A model generated the notes under the pieces. It ran no database searches. It worked only from the letters and a program-made list of their open reading frames with translations, and was not told where the DNA came from. The position numbers were made by a program, and so were the translations under genes. Of a stretch of DNA of 56,079 nucleotides, positions 23,659 to 33,883 are shown piece after piece (the first letter of the stretch is position 1; each line of letters begins with the position of its first letter). The DNA is taken from positions 1 through 56,079 of IMG/VR virus record IMGVR_UViG_3300027736_000055; one strand, 5' to 3'. This DNA is from a virus.

Positions 23659-24651
23659 ATGTCGTACTACTATAAATACAACTTTGTTTCCCCTGAGCCC
23701 ATCTATGCTTTAGTAAAAGAGGAGTTTAAAAGCTACTTTGATACAGGGGCTGTTGATGACTTATTGTTTCCTACTTATCTAGACAAGTGTCTTCGTAAAC
23801 TTGGTAGAGCCACATATGTTATTGCTGAACAGATTCTTTATATCGAAGACTTTGAAGCACGTCTTCCAGATAACTTTTTTGCTGCACGTGAGGCTTGGAT
23901 GGTTGCCGAGATCCCTCAATATCCATATCAAACTGCTAACTCTTTCTATTCTCAAGCTGCTGAAGAAACCACTATTCAAGTGGCTCCTTTGATTGTAAAT
24001 GGTACAGAGTGTACTGCTGGTAATTGTAAAGATCCAGCATCTCCTTGTTTTGATCACTGTATGCCTCAGATCATTCAAGCTGTATACAAAACAAACAATC
24101 AAGTAGCAAGATCTTACAGACGTGAGTTCTTATTAATGCCAGGTAATATATCTGCTAGAAGTAATTGTACTGTAGATTATAACACTGCAGCTTGGGAGTT
24201 TAATGCATCTTCTCCAGGATTAGCTTCTAACAATAGTTCAACTCCAGGGTCCTCTTCTTACAACTCTTTTGATATCAGAGATAATAAGTTTGTCACTAAC
24301 TTCAGAAGTGGAGTAGTGCATTTATTATTTTATGCTACAGAATATGATTGTGGGGGTAACCAACTAGTTCCTGATAACTATCGTATTAGAGAGTATGTTG
24401 AGGCATTTGTTAAATATAAAATATTTGAAATACTTACTAATCAAACTAATGATGAAACGTTTCAACAGTTACAACAAAAGCTTACATATTATAAACAGCT
24501 TTCTGAGGAAGCATTTATTATGGCCGATATCGAAATAAAGAAACAGGATCCATATGCTAAGCAAAGAAGAATAAAGAATGACCTGAATAGGTTTAATATG
24601 TACGAACTGCCAAATAGAACAAATAGATATGGCTGGAGAAGAAACAACTAA
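23659..24651 (+). CDS. Putative tail/ring protein, 330 aa
   Basis: Begins MSYYYKYNFVSPEPIYALVK. The first 90 residues are helical with a conserved-looking LDKCLRKLGRATYVIAEQIL segment, then a Cys-rich central part (TECTAGNCKDPASPCFDHC), a Ser/Asn-rich linker (SSPGLASNNSSTPGSSSYNS) and a C-terminal helical domain. This layout and position fit tail-stabilisation or ring proteins of podovirus-type tails. It overlaps the muzzle-like gene by 23 bp, suggesting coupled synthesis of partners. Confidence 0.55.
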   Translation: MSYYYKYNFVSPEPIYALVKEEFKSYFDTGAVDDLLFPTYLDKCLRKLGRATYVIAEQILYIEDFEARLPDNFFAAREAWMVAEIPQYPYQTANSFYSQAAEETTIQVAPLIVNGTECTAGNCKDPASPCFDHCMPQIIQAVYKTNNQVARSYRREFLLMPGNISARSNCTVDYNTAAWEFNASSPGLASNNSSTPGSSSYNSFDIRDNKFVTNFRSGVVHLLFYATEYDCGGNQLVPDNYRIREYVEAFVKYKIFEILTNQTNDETFQQLQQKLTYYKQLSEEAFIMADIEIKKQDPYAKQRRIKNDLNRFNMYELPNRTNRYGWRRNN

Positions 24652-27600
24652 TCAGCAACGAGGTAACATTAATATTAATTATAATGCTGCTCAGACTGGT
24701 ATAGATATGGATAAGAGCCTTGGCCAAATAGCTAAGGGTAAACTTACTTATGCACTAAATGCTAACGTTGAGAACTTTGATTCTAATTCTGTTAACTATC
24801 AGAATGAGGAAGGTAATGAATTCTGTCTAGAGTTTCCCTCAGGATATACATTAATTGGTAAGCATTACATTCAAGAGAAGGCTAAGCACATATTCTTTTT
24901 AGTTAATTCGTCAACTGGCGATTCTCAAATAGGATACATGGTTAATAATGACTGTGTATATAATTCTTTATTAACTGCTGAGTGTTTAAACTTTGATGTC
25001 AACTATCCTATTCATAAGGTTGTACATCGTATCACAAACTGTACTACAGAGATCTATTGGACAGATGGATTAAACTCACGTAGATTTTTAGACATTGATG
25101 ATGTTCCTACATCAGGAGATATCTGTAATAAGCTAAGTGTACAACCAAATTTTAACATCCCTCAACTAACTATTGCTGAAGTTACTACTGGTGGAGAGCT
25201 AATAGCTGGTACATATCAGTTTGCTATTCAATACTCAGATGCTCAAGGCTTTGGATATACATCTTACTATTCAGTAACCAATCCCACCCCTATTGCTAAT
25301 CCTGATATAACTAGTGCTGAGTTTAACTACCCAGTAAATAAGTCAATCAGGTTGACTATCACTAATCTAGAGATTAGCGGATACTATGAATACTATAACC
25401 TTGCAGTTATCAAATCTGTAAACGGTATCACTTCTGTTGAACTAATAGGTACATACTATATTAATTCTGCTATCGACCAAGTGACATACACTGGACAGAA
25501 CCAGACACAAATAAGGTTATCTATTAATGATATCTTTGAGAAGTTTCCATATTACGATATTGCTGGAGACGTTACATCGGTACAGGATGTATTGATATGG
25601 GATCAGCTCACCACTAATAAAAGAATCAACTATCAAAGCATTGCTGCTCAGATAGCATTGAACTGGGAAACTTATAAGATTCCTGCAGGCTCAGATTATT
25701 CTAATCCAGATATAGCTACAAAGTTACGTGGTTATCTACGTGATGAGGTATATGCTTTTGAGATATGTTTCTTATTAAAGAACGGTAGACAAACAGATGG
25801 TTTCCATATTCCTGGTAGAACAGCTATTGCATCAGACCTGGTACCTATCTCTAAAGCTAGTAACAATGACTATATTGGGTCAGGTACATCAGCTCCTACA
25901 TGGAAGATCTATAACACTGCATATGATGTTCAAAATGCTACAGGAGATCCTATTGCTGGAGCTACTCCTTATAAATTTGGTAAGTTTGCATATTGGGAAT
26001 CAGACGAACAATATCAAGGAACCGTATTTACTTCAGCTGGTTTGACAGGAGGTATTCGTCATCATAAGTTTCCTGATGTATTAGTTAGTCCTATATTTGA
26101 GAGTGCTACATTAGTTGGAGGATTGCCAGTTACACAAGCTTCTGATGCTGTATATCCTTTAGGAGTGAGAGTGAGCATTGCTCAAATCAAATCATTGATT
26201 GCTAGCTCATCTTTAAGTGTTGAGGAAAAGGCAGAGATTGTTGGGTTTAAGATATTACGTGGAAGTCGTTCTACAAACAAATCAATTGTTGGTAAAGGAA
26301 TATTACGTAACGTAGGTAAGTATACACGTGAGGGTACAGATTTCTATTTCCCTAACTATCCTTACAATGACTTAAATGCAGATCCATTTTTACTATCTAC
26401 AACCAATGCTTACAATAGTCAATCTATCAAATACAGGATTGGTAGTCCTTCAATTGGTGGATCAATAAGTTATACAAGTGATATCACTGGCTTAGTTGAA
26501 AGTAGACTTCTAACTGCTTTAGAAGCTGCATTTGATCTAAACTCATTAACTTACCCATTATTGCAAGCTGGTGCATCTGCAACAATTACAGCTCCTGGTT
26601 TAAAGACAGTGACTATTGGTATAAGTACTGATAGTCAGACAATGTTTTCTTATGCGGATCCTTACAGTGTAACTATTATAAATATTACAGTGTATGTTAC
26701 TGATGGTATAAAGTATCTTGCTATAAATTCGTTCTATCCTTTTCAGTATGTATCAGGATCAAAGAACTTTACAGTTACATTAAGCGACACTGTAAATGCA
26801 GAAAGCTTACCTAGTAATCTAAATGCATTCTCTACAGATGCTTCTAAGTTTAGAAACGTATTTAACTCTCCAGAGACTTCTTTTGGACAACCTTCATTAG
26901 GATCAATCCTTAAGGTGGAGAATGCTATCTTTGGTGAGAGTAGATCACACTTTGTTCAAGTTAAGAACAATGCTAGGTATAAACTTATCAATAGAAACAC
27001 ACAACAACAAGCTTTACAATCAAGTTATAACATAGCTATTTCTACAGGTACACTTGATGGCAATGCTATGTTTACAACATACCAAGCATACCTACAGATA
27101 TATATTAATGGACTTAGTAGAACAAACTTTGCTTATTCATTTAACTCTACTGCTAGTTATGACTATTGGGCAAATATAACTAACTCAGGTAATAAACAAA
27201 GAGAGCTTAGTATATATCAATATTTGATTCCAGGAGTACAATCTACTTCTGACGATCATGATGTTAATAACTTTCAGAGAGAATCATCTGTATATTTAAA
27301 GACTGCAGGAACAACTCCTTTACCTTTTGTTAAAGATGTACCTGCTGTAACTGCATTAAGTATCACTGATACAACTAGATTCACAGCATCTCAAAGACAC
27401 AAATGTGGATCTCCTGAAGATATAATTAGTAACTCTTCAGTGATGTATTATGCATCATTAAAGAACATTATTGTTAATCAGTATGGTCAGTTGTATTCTT
27501 ATGAAACAATTGATACAGGATTCCAAATTGATTTAGATACAGTAGATACAATAGGTGTAGCATTTGGTGGTGATACTTTTGTATCAAGATTTGGATTTAA

Positions 27601-29566
27601 AACAAAGCTTCCATTCTTTATAGATAACAGAGTAAATGCTCCTGATGATAGTGATATATTCTATGATGAGATAGGTAACGTTGCCTATCCTAGATATTGG
27701 CATTCATCAAGATCTATCTTGAGTAATTACCAAGTGGGTACGGTCACTAACCTACAGAACATAATATCTGTAAAGGCTACAGCATTAGATTGTCCAAATG
27801 ATCCTACATATAATACTGCTGGAGGAACCACAACTACTACAACCACAACTCAGATTCCAGGAAGCGTTACTCCAGGTAATGTTAACTATGGATATCTTGG
27901 TAAGATGTATATGTTTGCTTATGGCATTCCTTATTTCTATTGTGAGAGCTCTATTAACATAGACTTACGTCAAGCTGTTAATAATCTTGATGGTGACTTC
28001 TATCCACACGTTAGCTCTGGTATTCCTGATACATGGTTACAACAAACTAACGTACCAATAGCTTTAGATAACACATACAACTATAACATCACCTTCTCTA
28101 AGCAGAACACTGAGAACTTCTTCTCACATCTACCTATTGATTGGGATGGTAGTCAATGTAGAACAGTATATCCTTTTAGAACTATATACTCAGATCCTCA
28201 AGTGAGTGATCCTACAAGTAAGGTGAACAACTGGTTAATCTATCGTCCTGTATCATTCTTTGACTTCCCTCAGAGTTATGGAGATTTAATATCTCTTGAT
28301 GGTATACAGAACAAAGGTATCCTTGCTCGTTTTGAGAACAAGTCATTGTTATACAATACAATGCTTACAATCAATACTAGCAATCCACAAGCTGCATACA
28401 TTGGTAATCCAACATTATTTAGAAGCTCGCCCCCAGTAGACTTTGCAGAAACTGATTTAGGATATGTAGGATCTCAAAACAAGATGTTGTTAAAGATACC
28501 TCAAGGACAAATAAGTATTGATGCTAAACGTGGACAGATATTTTTATTGTCTGGTCAAGGTGCTACAGATCTTACAGCATTTGGATCAGGAGTTAACCGA
28601 TTCATGACTGACCATTTAGCCTTTGAGATACTACGTTACTATCCTTCTGCTCAGATTGATAATAGCTTTAAAGGACTAGGACTATCAGGAGTATACGATA
28701 GTAAGTATGATAGAGTGATTATCACTAAGCTTGACTACATTCCTCAACCAGCCTATGTTGATGTAATCACTTACAACTCTACCACTAATGAGTTTTATGT
28801 AGGAGAAACAATAGTGTCTCTCACCAACCTTACATATTTCTGTAACAAGTCTTGGACTATGTCATTTAATATGAATACTAAGAGTTGGGTGAGCTTCCAT
28901 AGTTATCTACCTAACTATTACATAGGAGATAACAACTTCTATTATTCAGGTAAGGTGGGTATTGGTATGTGGAGACATTTGACTAGTGAGCTAGTTAACA
29001 ATAACTTCTATGGAACAATTGTTCCTTACATTATTGAATATCCTTTTGCATATGAATATCACGATGAGATATTACAGAACGTAAAAGACTACACACGTGC
29101 ATATCAATATCTACCTATCACTGATGGCGTATATAACGATAATGCAAAGATTCAAACAGACGACTACTACTTCAACAAAGCAGTGTTATATAATGGTCAA
29201 CAGTCTACAGGATTGTTAAAGCTTGTTAAGAAGCCTATGCATAACTTGGCTGCTTATAATCAGTATCCAATATACAACACAGATAGTAAAACTATATTGT
29301 TCACTAAGAGCGATAGTTTCTACAACTATAATACTTTCTGGAACGTAGTTAAAGATAAGACCCAAGTATTGTTTAATACCACTTGCGAATCTCTATCTAT
29401 TGATAAAGTGATCAATCAGTCTAATATGGACTATGGTACTAGATCATATAGAAAAGATCCATTACGTGCCAAAGGATTACTCATCAGACATATTCTAGAT
29501 GATAGATCAGACATACACATGGTGAGTCAGTTTATTGTTGCACCTTCTCAAATCTCTTATAAATAA
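24629..29566 (+). CDS. Large tail hub/muzzle-like protein, 1645 aa
   Basis: One long beta-rich protein, starting MAGEETTNQQRGNININYNA. Signature segments include TEIYWTDGLNSRRFLDIDDV, VYDSKYDRVIITKLDY and the C-terminal SWTMSFNMNTKSWVSFHSYL, which recur in the tail muzzle proteins of crAss-like and related Bacteroidota phages. It probably forms the tail nozzle that closes the DNA channel and carries fibres. A run of eight threonines at residues 1067-1074 forms a linker, like those in the fibre genes. Length agrees with muzzle proteins, which are the largest tail parts of these phages. It touches the next gene by one base (TAATG). Confidence 0.7.
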   Translation: MAGEETTNQQRGNININYNAAQTGIDMDKSLGQIAKGKLTYALNANVENFDSNSVNYQNEEGNEFCLEFPSGYTLIGKHYIQEKAKHIFFLVNSSTGDSQIGYMVNNDCVYNSLLTAECLNFDVNYPIHKVVHRITNCTTEIYWTDGLNSRRFLDIDDVPTSGDICNKLSVQPNFNIPQLTIAEVTTGGELIAGTYQFAIQYSDAQGFGYTSYYSVTNPTPIANPDITSAEFNYPVNKSIRLTITNLEISGYYEYYNLAVIKSVNGITSVELIGTYYINSAIDQVTYTGQNQTQIRLSINDIFEKFPYYDIAGDVTSVQDVLIWDQLTTNKRINYQSIAAQIALNWETYKIPAGSDYSNPDIATKLRGYLRDEVYAFEICFLLKNGRQTDGFHIPGRTAIASDLVPISKASNNDYIGSGTSAPTWKIYNTAYDVQNATGDPIAGATPYKFGKFAYWESDEQYQGTVFTSAGLTGGIRHHKFPDVLVSPIFESATLVGGLPVTQASDAVYPLGVRVSIAQIKSLIASSSLSVEEKAEIVGFKILRGSRSTNKSIVGKGILRNVGKYTREGTDFYFPNYPYNDLNADPFLLSTTNAYNSQSIKYRIGSPSIGGSISYTSDITGLVESRLLTALEAAFDLNSLTYPLLQAGASATITAPGLKTVTIGISTDSQTMFSYADPYSVTIINITVYVTDGIKYLAINSFYPFQYVSGSKNFTVTLSDTVNAESLPSNLNAFSTDASKFRNVFNSPETSFGQPSLGSILKVENAIFGESRSHFVQVKNNARYKLINRNTQQQALQSSYNIAISTGTLDGNAMFTTYQAYLQIYINGLSRTNFAYSFNSTASYDYWANITNSGNKQRELSIYQYLIPGVQSTSDDHDVNNFQRESSVYLKTAGTTPLPFVKDVPAVTALSITDTTRFTASQRHKCGSPEDIISNSSVMYYASLKNIIVNQYGQLYSYETIDTGFQIDLDTVDTIGVAFGGDTFVSRFGFKTKLPFFIDNRVNAPDDSDIFYDEIGNVAYPRYWHSSRSILSNYQVGTVTNLQNIISVKATALDCPNDPTYNTAGGTTTTTTTTQIPGSVTPGNVNYGYLGKMYMFAYGIPYFYCESSINIDLRQAVNNLDGDFYPHVSSGIPDTWLQQTNVPIALDNTYNYNITFSKQNTENFFSHLPIDWDGSQCRTVYPFRTIYSDPQVSDPTSKVNNWLIYRPVSFFDFPQSYGDLISLDGIQNKGILARFENKSLLYNTMLTINTSNPQAAYIGNPTLFRSSPPVDFAETDLGYVGSQNKMLLKIPQGQISIDAKRGQIFLLSGQGATDLTAFGSGVNRFMTDHLAFEILRYYPSAQIDNSFKGLGLSGVYDSKYDRVIITKLDYIPQPAYVDVITYNSTTNEFYVGETIVSLTNLTYFCNKSWTMSFNMNTKSWVSFHSYLPNYYIGDNNFYYSGKVGIGMWRHLTSELVNNNFYGTIVPYIIEYPFAYEYHDEILQNVKDYTRAYQYLPITDGVYNDNAKIQTDDYYFNKAVLYNGQQSTGLLKLVKKPMHNLAAYNQYPIYNTDSKTILFTKSDSFYNYNTFWNVVKDKTQVLFNTTCESLSIDKVINQSNMDYGTRSYRKDPLRAKGLLIRHILDDRSDIHMVSQFIVAPSQISYK

Positions 29567-30891
29567 TGAAAGGTAAAGTTACATGTTCTTGTGGTCATTC
29601 CTGGAATACATCAGATTCTAGTAAGAAGGATGCGTCTGTCTGTCACATATGTGGTAAAGACAACACAATGAAAGATGGTGGTTGGTTAGAAAAGTACAAT
29701 GATGGAGGTCCTGTTCAACCTAACTATAATGATTACTCTGTATCAGCTCCTGAAGGATTCCAAGGTGATGGATATAGTAACGTAGGACGTAACTATTCTC
29801 CTGCATGGGGAGGACAGTTTAAAGAAGGAGGAGAACTTCCTAATGTAACAGTTAAAGGTAAAAGACAACCTATCACTGTTACAGATAAGAATGATCCTAG
29901 ATTAAAAGCTTATCAAGATAGCTTAAGTTTATTTAATGAAAGTAAAAATACAGAAGATAAAGTTTCTAAAATATTTGCAAAGGCATATAAGAGAGTAGGA
30001 TTTGATAAATCAACTATTGATGAAACTTTATATAGAGGAAAAGATATTATATTAAATCCTAAAAAATATACAAAAGAACAAGAACATGAGGGTGGTCCTC
30101 GTGTAAAAAATTATAATAAAAAAGGTTTATATTCTTCATCATTTCCTGGTGAAGAATATTTAGGTACACCTGAATATCCAGCAACTATTCAAAATCTAAT
30201 AAAATATAATAAAGAATATATTAAATATCATAGTCCATACTTAAATAGTTTGGATGAAGATATAAATGGATTAACTGCTAAAGAAAGAATAGAATTAGCA
30301 AATATTACAAATGCTAGTTTGCAAAAACAAAATAATATTATAAAAAGAACAGGTTACAACCCTACTTATTTTATACCTAATGCTGAAAGGACTCCTAATT
30401 TAATATTTAAAAAACCAACACAACCTGTAGTATATAGACCAGAATCTACTCCTCAATCTACAATAGATTTTATGGAGGGAAACTATGGACAAGAACCTAT
30501 TATAGAAATACCACAATCACAAGCAAGTGCATATGGAGAAGTGGTAGATCCTAGAACAGGATATACACACATGACTAGACAAGGAAGTCCTATGTATCCA
30601 ATGGTTGGTCAAAGAGTTCCTGAGATGGCTATGGGAGGATCTATGCCAGGAGCTGTAGGATTCATGTACGCACGTACAAATGATCCTGCTCCTAGTAATG
30701 GTAAGTATGCTAAGAAGACAAAAGCTTCTGCACAGAATGGAAAAGAGATGAGATACTATCAAGAAGGGCTAGACTTCAAACCTAAATCTATATCGAGAGA
30801 TGGTAGCCAGTTGACAAAACTAGATCAGCTTACAAACTTTACAAATTATAATAAACCAACCAAAGGTGGGTGGTTAGATAAATACAAATAA
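29566..30891 (+). CDS. Zinc-ribbon virion protein with A-rich insert, 441 aa
   Basis: Begins MKGKVTCSCGHSWNTSDSSK. Cysteines C7, C9, C26 and C29 (CSCGH...CHICG) form a zinc ribbon. The motif GGWLEKYNDGG follows and returns at the C-terminus as KGGWLDKYK; short GGWL-type repeats are familiar from internal proteins of Bacteroidota phages. The middle (residues about 109-305, 29890-30480) is much richer in A and in Lys, Asn, Tyr and Ile codons than both ends, as though another sequence had been inserted. Role inferred as an internal or tail-associated virion protein. No catalytic motif seen in the insert. Confidence 0.6.
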   Translation: MKGKVTCSCGHSWNTSDSSKKDASVCHICGKDNTMKDGGWLEKYNDGGPVQPNYNDYSVSAPEGFQGDGYSNVGRNYSPAWGGQFKEGGELPNVTVKGKRQPITVTDKNDPRLKAYQDSLSLFNESKNTEDKVSKIFAKAYKRVGFDKSTIDETLYRGKDIILNPKKYTKEQEHEGGPRVKNYNKKGLYSSSFPGEEYLGTPEYPATIQNLIKYNKEYIKYHSPYLNSLDEDINGLTAKERIELANITNASLQKQNNIIKRTGYNPTYFIPNAERTPNLIFKKPTQPVVYRPESTPQSTIDFMEGNYGQEPIIEIPQSQASAYGEVVDPRTGYTHMTRQGSPMYPMVGQRVPEMAMGGSMPGAVGFMYARTNDPAPSNGKYAKKTKASAQNGKEMRYYQEGLDFKPKSISRDGSQLTKLDQLTNFTNYNKPTKGGWLDKYK

Positions 30892-30892
30892 T

Positions 30893-33793
30893 ATGAAGGC
30901 TCAAATATTAAAATTAGCAGGTGTAAAAACTGAGAAAGAGTTCTATCGTAAATTTCCTACGGAAGAAGCTTTTATGGAGAAACATGGTGAAGCTTTACAG
31001 AAAGCTCAACTTGGTGCAAAGATGCCAAGACAGATGCCAGTAAATATTCCTGCTCTTCCAACTTTACAAAATACATTTTCATCAACTCCTGGTTTTGGAG
31101 CTACAGCTAAAGCGTATGGAAAAAATCTAGGTAATGATGTTCTTAAAGGAGTGAATGCTTTGGTTAAACCTGTAGACTTATCTACACCTAGTGGACTTGC
31201 AGGTATGATTGGTGGAATTGGAGCTGGTATAAATACTATAAAACAAACTGAGAAAAACATTGGAGAGCTTGAGAAGTATGGAAAGGTAAGTGATGTTGTA
31301 TTACAAGCTCGTAATACAAAAGCTGCGCCACCTCAAAGACTATATGATTTTCCAAAGTTAGTTACGGGTATGAATCCTAAAGGAACAGGTACTAACTATC
31401 TAGCTGCAAGGAATGGTACAGAGATACAAAATACATACGCTCCTAATGATATATACACTGACTCAGGATATGAGCCATTGAATGATAGTAATGTTAAGCA
31501 ATATAAGAAAGGTGGCAAGATGAGAAAAGCTGAAGGCGGATTTAGTCTTGATCCGTTTGCTGGCATTGCTGGTGGTATTGGTGGATCGTTAGGTTCTGCT
31601 GCAGGTAAAGGTTCTGGTAAAGGTGGACCTGGTTCTACAATTGGTTCTACTCTTGGTGGTATTGCTGGATCATTCATTCCTATTCCAGGCGTAGGTACAG
31701 CGTTAGGTAGTCTTGCTGGTGGATTCATTGGTGGACTATTTGATGCACAAGATCAGAATGAACAACAAGCTGCTCAAGATAAGTTAGATCAAAACATGCA
31801 AGGTTTAGCATTCCAATCAGGAGCTAGAAATATTCAGCAAACCAATAAAGGATTTATGGAAGATGGAGGATGGGTGAGTAATGACTGGCAGCCACAAGTG
31901 ATAACATCATTTGGTGACCATAGTATGAAAGACTTATTAGCACCAGATCCTATGATGAACACATTACGTGCAGGTGGAAACTTGAAGTATTACACTCCTC
32001 CTAGTGAGAGAGCTATGTATACAGGTAGAGCAGAGAATGGTGCACAGATGGCTATGGGTGGAGATTTACAAGTTCATCGTGGAGAAGCTGAAACATTATC
32101 TTATAATCCTTACATGCCTAATAATGGAGAAACAGTAATGTTTAGAGGACCTTCTCATGATAACGGTGGTATGCCTATATCTTATGGACAGAACGGTATA
32201 GAAGTAGAAGGAGGAGAACCAGCTCAAGTTATGCAAGATGGTGGTAAGGCAGATAATTTAGTTGTATTTGGTAATATGGAGATACCAGGATATGGCGCTA
32301 ATGAAATAGGTGACCCTAAAGCTAAAGGTATGAAGTTTAAAAGATATATAGCTGAATTGAGTAAACAAGAAGCTAAGAACAATAAGTATATGGATAAGTC
32401 TCTTGACTTAATTAATAGAGCTGATACTAATGATCCATTCCAACAACTATCATTTAACTCTGGTAAAGCTATGATGCTAGGTTCTCAAATGAACTTAAAG
32501 AGCATAGCTGATAAGAAGAAGAATGCTGCGGCTGTACAAGATGCTATTCTTGAGACTGCTGAACAATACGGAATGGATAGTGCAAAGCTTGCTAAGCAAA
32601 AGATTGCTAAGTTTGGTGGTAAGTTTACATCTTCATCTATGGCGCAAAATGGTATTAATCTAAACCCAATTGCAGAAAATCTTCCTGGATCATATATTCC
32701 TGATTTAAGTAAGCAAATAATGGATGCTAAGTCTGCTGCAAAGATTTCAGAGCAGGCACGTCATGCAAATGATTTTAACATAGCTAACTATATCCCAAGC
32801 AGGTTATTTCATCAAGGCGTACCTCTTAGAGATACTATTGGTGTATTTAATCCAGAATTAGGTCAGTACGAAGTTCCTGAGGTAGAAAAGATAAACCGAA
32901 TTACTGTACCACGTATTAATGATGAACCAACTACTGGTAACTCAATTTTACAAGGCAACATCTTTAATACGCAGAAGCAAATGAAAGCTAAGAATGCGTT
33001 TCCACTTGAAAGTATTCTACAGATGGGATTAACTTCAGCAGCACCGTTCTTAAGAAACAAATACAATGATAGTGTTAGTCCAGAACAACTTGCTCCTGAA
33101 ATGTTAGCAGCAGCTCTTAATCAACAAGAGCCTGTAGGCGCACAGTTATATAACCCAATGCTTACACAAGCTACAAGCATTAGCTTACAAGATCAATTAA
33201 ATGAGGTGACAGCACAAACACGTGCTGCTGAAAGACTTGCTCAAGGTGATCCTTCAGCATTAGCAATGATTGCTTCTCAAGGACAACAAGCTAAGAGTAA
33301 GATATTAGGCGAGCAATTTAGAATGAACCAAGCTGAGAAGCAACGTGTGTCAGAACAAAATGCTGCTGTACTTAATGATGCTCAGATGAAGAACTTAGCA
33401 TTGCTAGATCAGCAAATGGTTAGACAGTTTGAAGGAAGAAGTAAAACTAAAACACAAGCTATCGAGATTGCTAAAAACATTGCTGATAAGATTGCTAAGA
33501 AGAAATCAGAAAACCTTGCAGCTAACGTTTATCAAAACATGTATCCTGATTATAACTTTACACCTTCTGGTACAGCTTACAAGAATCCTTATAGTATGGC
33601 ATCTTTCGGTCCTGGTATGGGAAGAAGCTCTGGACAAGGTATGCTTGGCGGTATACAAATGGGTAATAAAAACTTATTGCCTACAAACTATGATAAGAGA
33701 GGTAACCCCACTCACTATAAACTTATAGGATCAGATGATGATTTAGATGCTAAAAGAAATGGTGGAATCGTAAAAGCATTCAAGAATTTCTAA
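30893..33793 (+). CDS. Gly-zipper internal virion protein, 966 aa
   Basis: Begins MKAQILKLAGVKTEKEFYRK. Residues about 220-285 form a Gly-rich hydrophobic stretch (GIAGGIGGSLGSAAGKGSGK ... TALGSLAGGFIGGLFDA), the type of Gly-zipper segment seen in ejected proteins that enter membranes. A conserved-looking block HDNGGMPISYGQNGIEVEGG follows; the C-terminal half is helical and Gln-rich, with a coiled coil near 770-890. It likely belongs to the proteins packaged with DNA and ejected to form a channel. The function is inferred from composition and position next to the other internal proteins. Confidence 0.6.
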   Translation: MKAQILKLAGVKTEKEFYRKFPTEEAFMEKHGEALQKAQLGAKMPRQMPVNIPALPTLQNTFSSTPGFGATAKAYGKNLGNDVLKGVNALVKPVDLSTPSGLAGMIGGIGAGINTIKQTEKNIGELEKYGKVSDVVLQARNTKAAPPQRLYDFPKLVTGMNPKGTGTNYLAARNGTEIQNTYAPNDIYTDSGYEPLNDSNVKQYKKGGKMRKAEGGFSLDPFAGIAGGIGGSLGSAAGKGSGKGGPGSTIGSTLGGIAGSFIPIPGVGTALGSLAGGFIGGLFDAQDQNEQQAAQDKLDQNMQGLAFQSGARNIQQTNKGFMEDGGWVSNDWQPQVITSFGDHSMKDLLAPDPMMNTLRAGGNLKYYTPPSERAMYTGRAENGAQMAMGGDLQVHRGEAETLSYNPYMPNNGETVMFRGPSHDNGGMPISYGQNGIEVEGGEPAQVMQDGGKADNLVVFGNMEIPGYGANEIGDPKAKGMKFKRYIAELSKQEAKNNKYMDKSLDLINRADTNDPFQQLSFNSGKAMMLGSQMNLKSIADKKKNAAAVQDAILETAEQYGMDSAKLAKQKIAKFGGKFTSSSMAQNGINLNPIAENLPGSYIPDLSKQIMDAKSAAKISEQARHANDFNIANYIPSRLFHQGVPLRDTIGVFNPELGQYEVPEVEKINRITVPRINDEPTTGNSILQGNIFNTQKQMKAKNAFPLESILQMGLTSAAPFLRNKYNDSVSPEQLAPEMLAAALNQQEPVGAQLYNPMLTQATSISLQDQLNEVTAQTRAAERLAQGDPSALAMIASQGQQAKSKILGEQFRMNQAEKQRVSEQNAAVLNDAQMKNLALLDQQMVRQFEGRSKTKTQAIEIAKNIADKIAKKKSENLAANVYQNMYPDYNFTPSGTAYKNPYSMASFGPGMGRSSGQGMLGGIQMGNKNLLPTNYDKRGNPTHYKLIGSDDDLDAKRNGGIVKAFKNF

Positions 33794-33806
33794 TCAAAAC
33801 GGTTAT

Positions 33807-33845
33807 ACAAGATTAACTGATTCTGTTAGTTAGTCTTGTGTAATT
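33807..33845 (+). terminator. Probable terminator before the GIY-YIG gene
   Basis: ACAAGATTAAC (33807-33817) pairs with GTTAGTCTTGT (33829-33839, one G-U pair) over an 11-nt loop. The following sequence GTAATTGATAT has no good U run, so termination may be weak. Confidence 0.5.
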
Positions 33846-33859
33846 GATATATTTTAAAT

Positions 33860-33867
33860 TATATTTG
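33860..33867 (+). promoter_or_regulatory. Bacteroidota -7 element before the GIY-YIG gene
   Basis: A perfect TATATTTG lies 16 bp before the ATG at 33884. A -33 element is weak (TGTG at 33837-33840 at the 19-nt spacing; CTTG at 33835-33838 at 21 nt). It may give the inserted endonuclease and the genes behind it a separate promoter. Confidence 0.55.
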
Positions 33868-33883
33868 TTAATTATACTAAGCC

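Noticed and set aside
33429-33728. 99-codon plus-strand frame inside the Gly-zipper protein gene
   Set aside because: Shadow frame within a well-supported gene; leucine-rich content is an effect of the reading frame.
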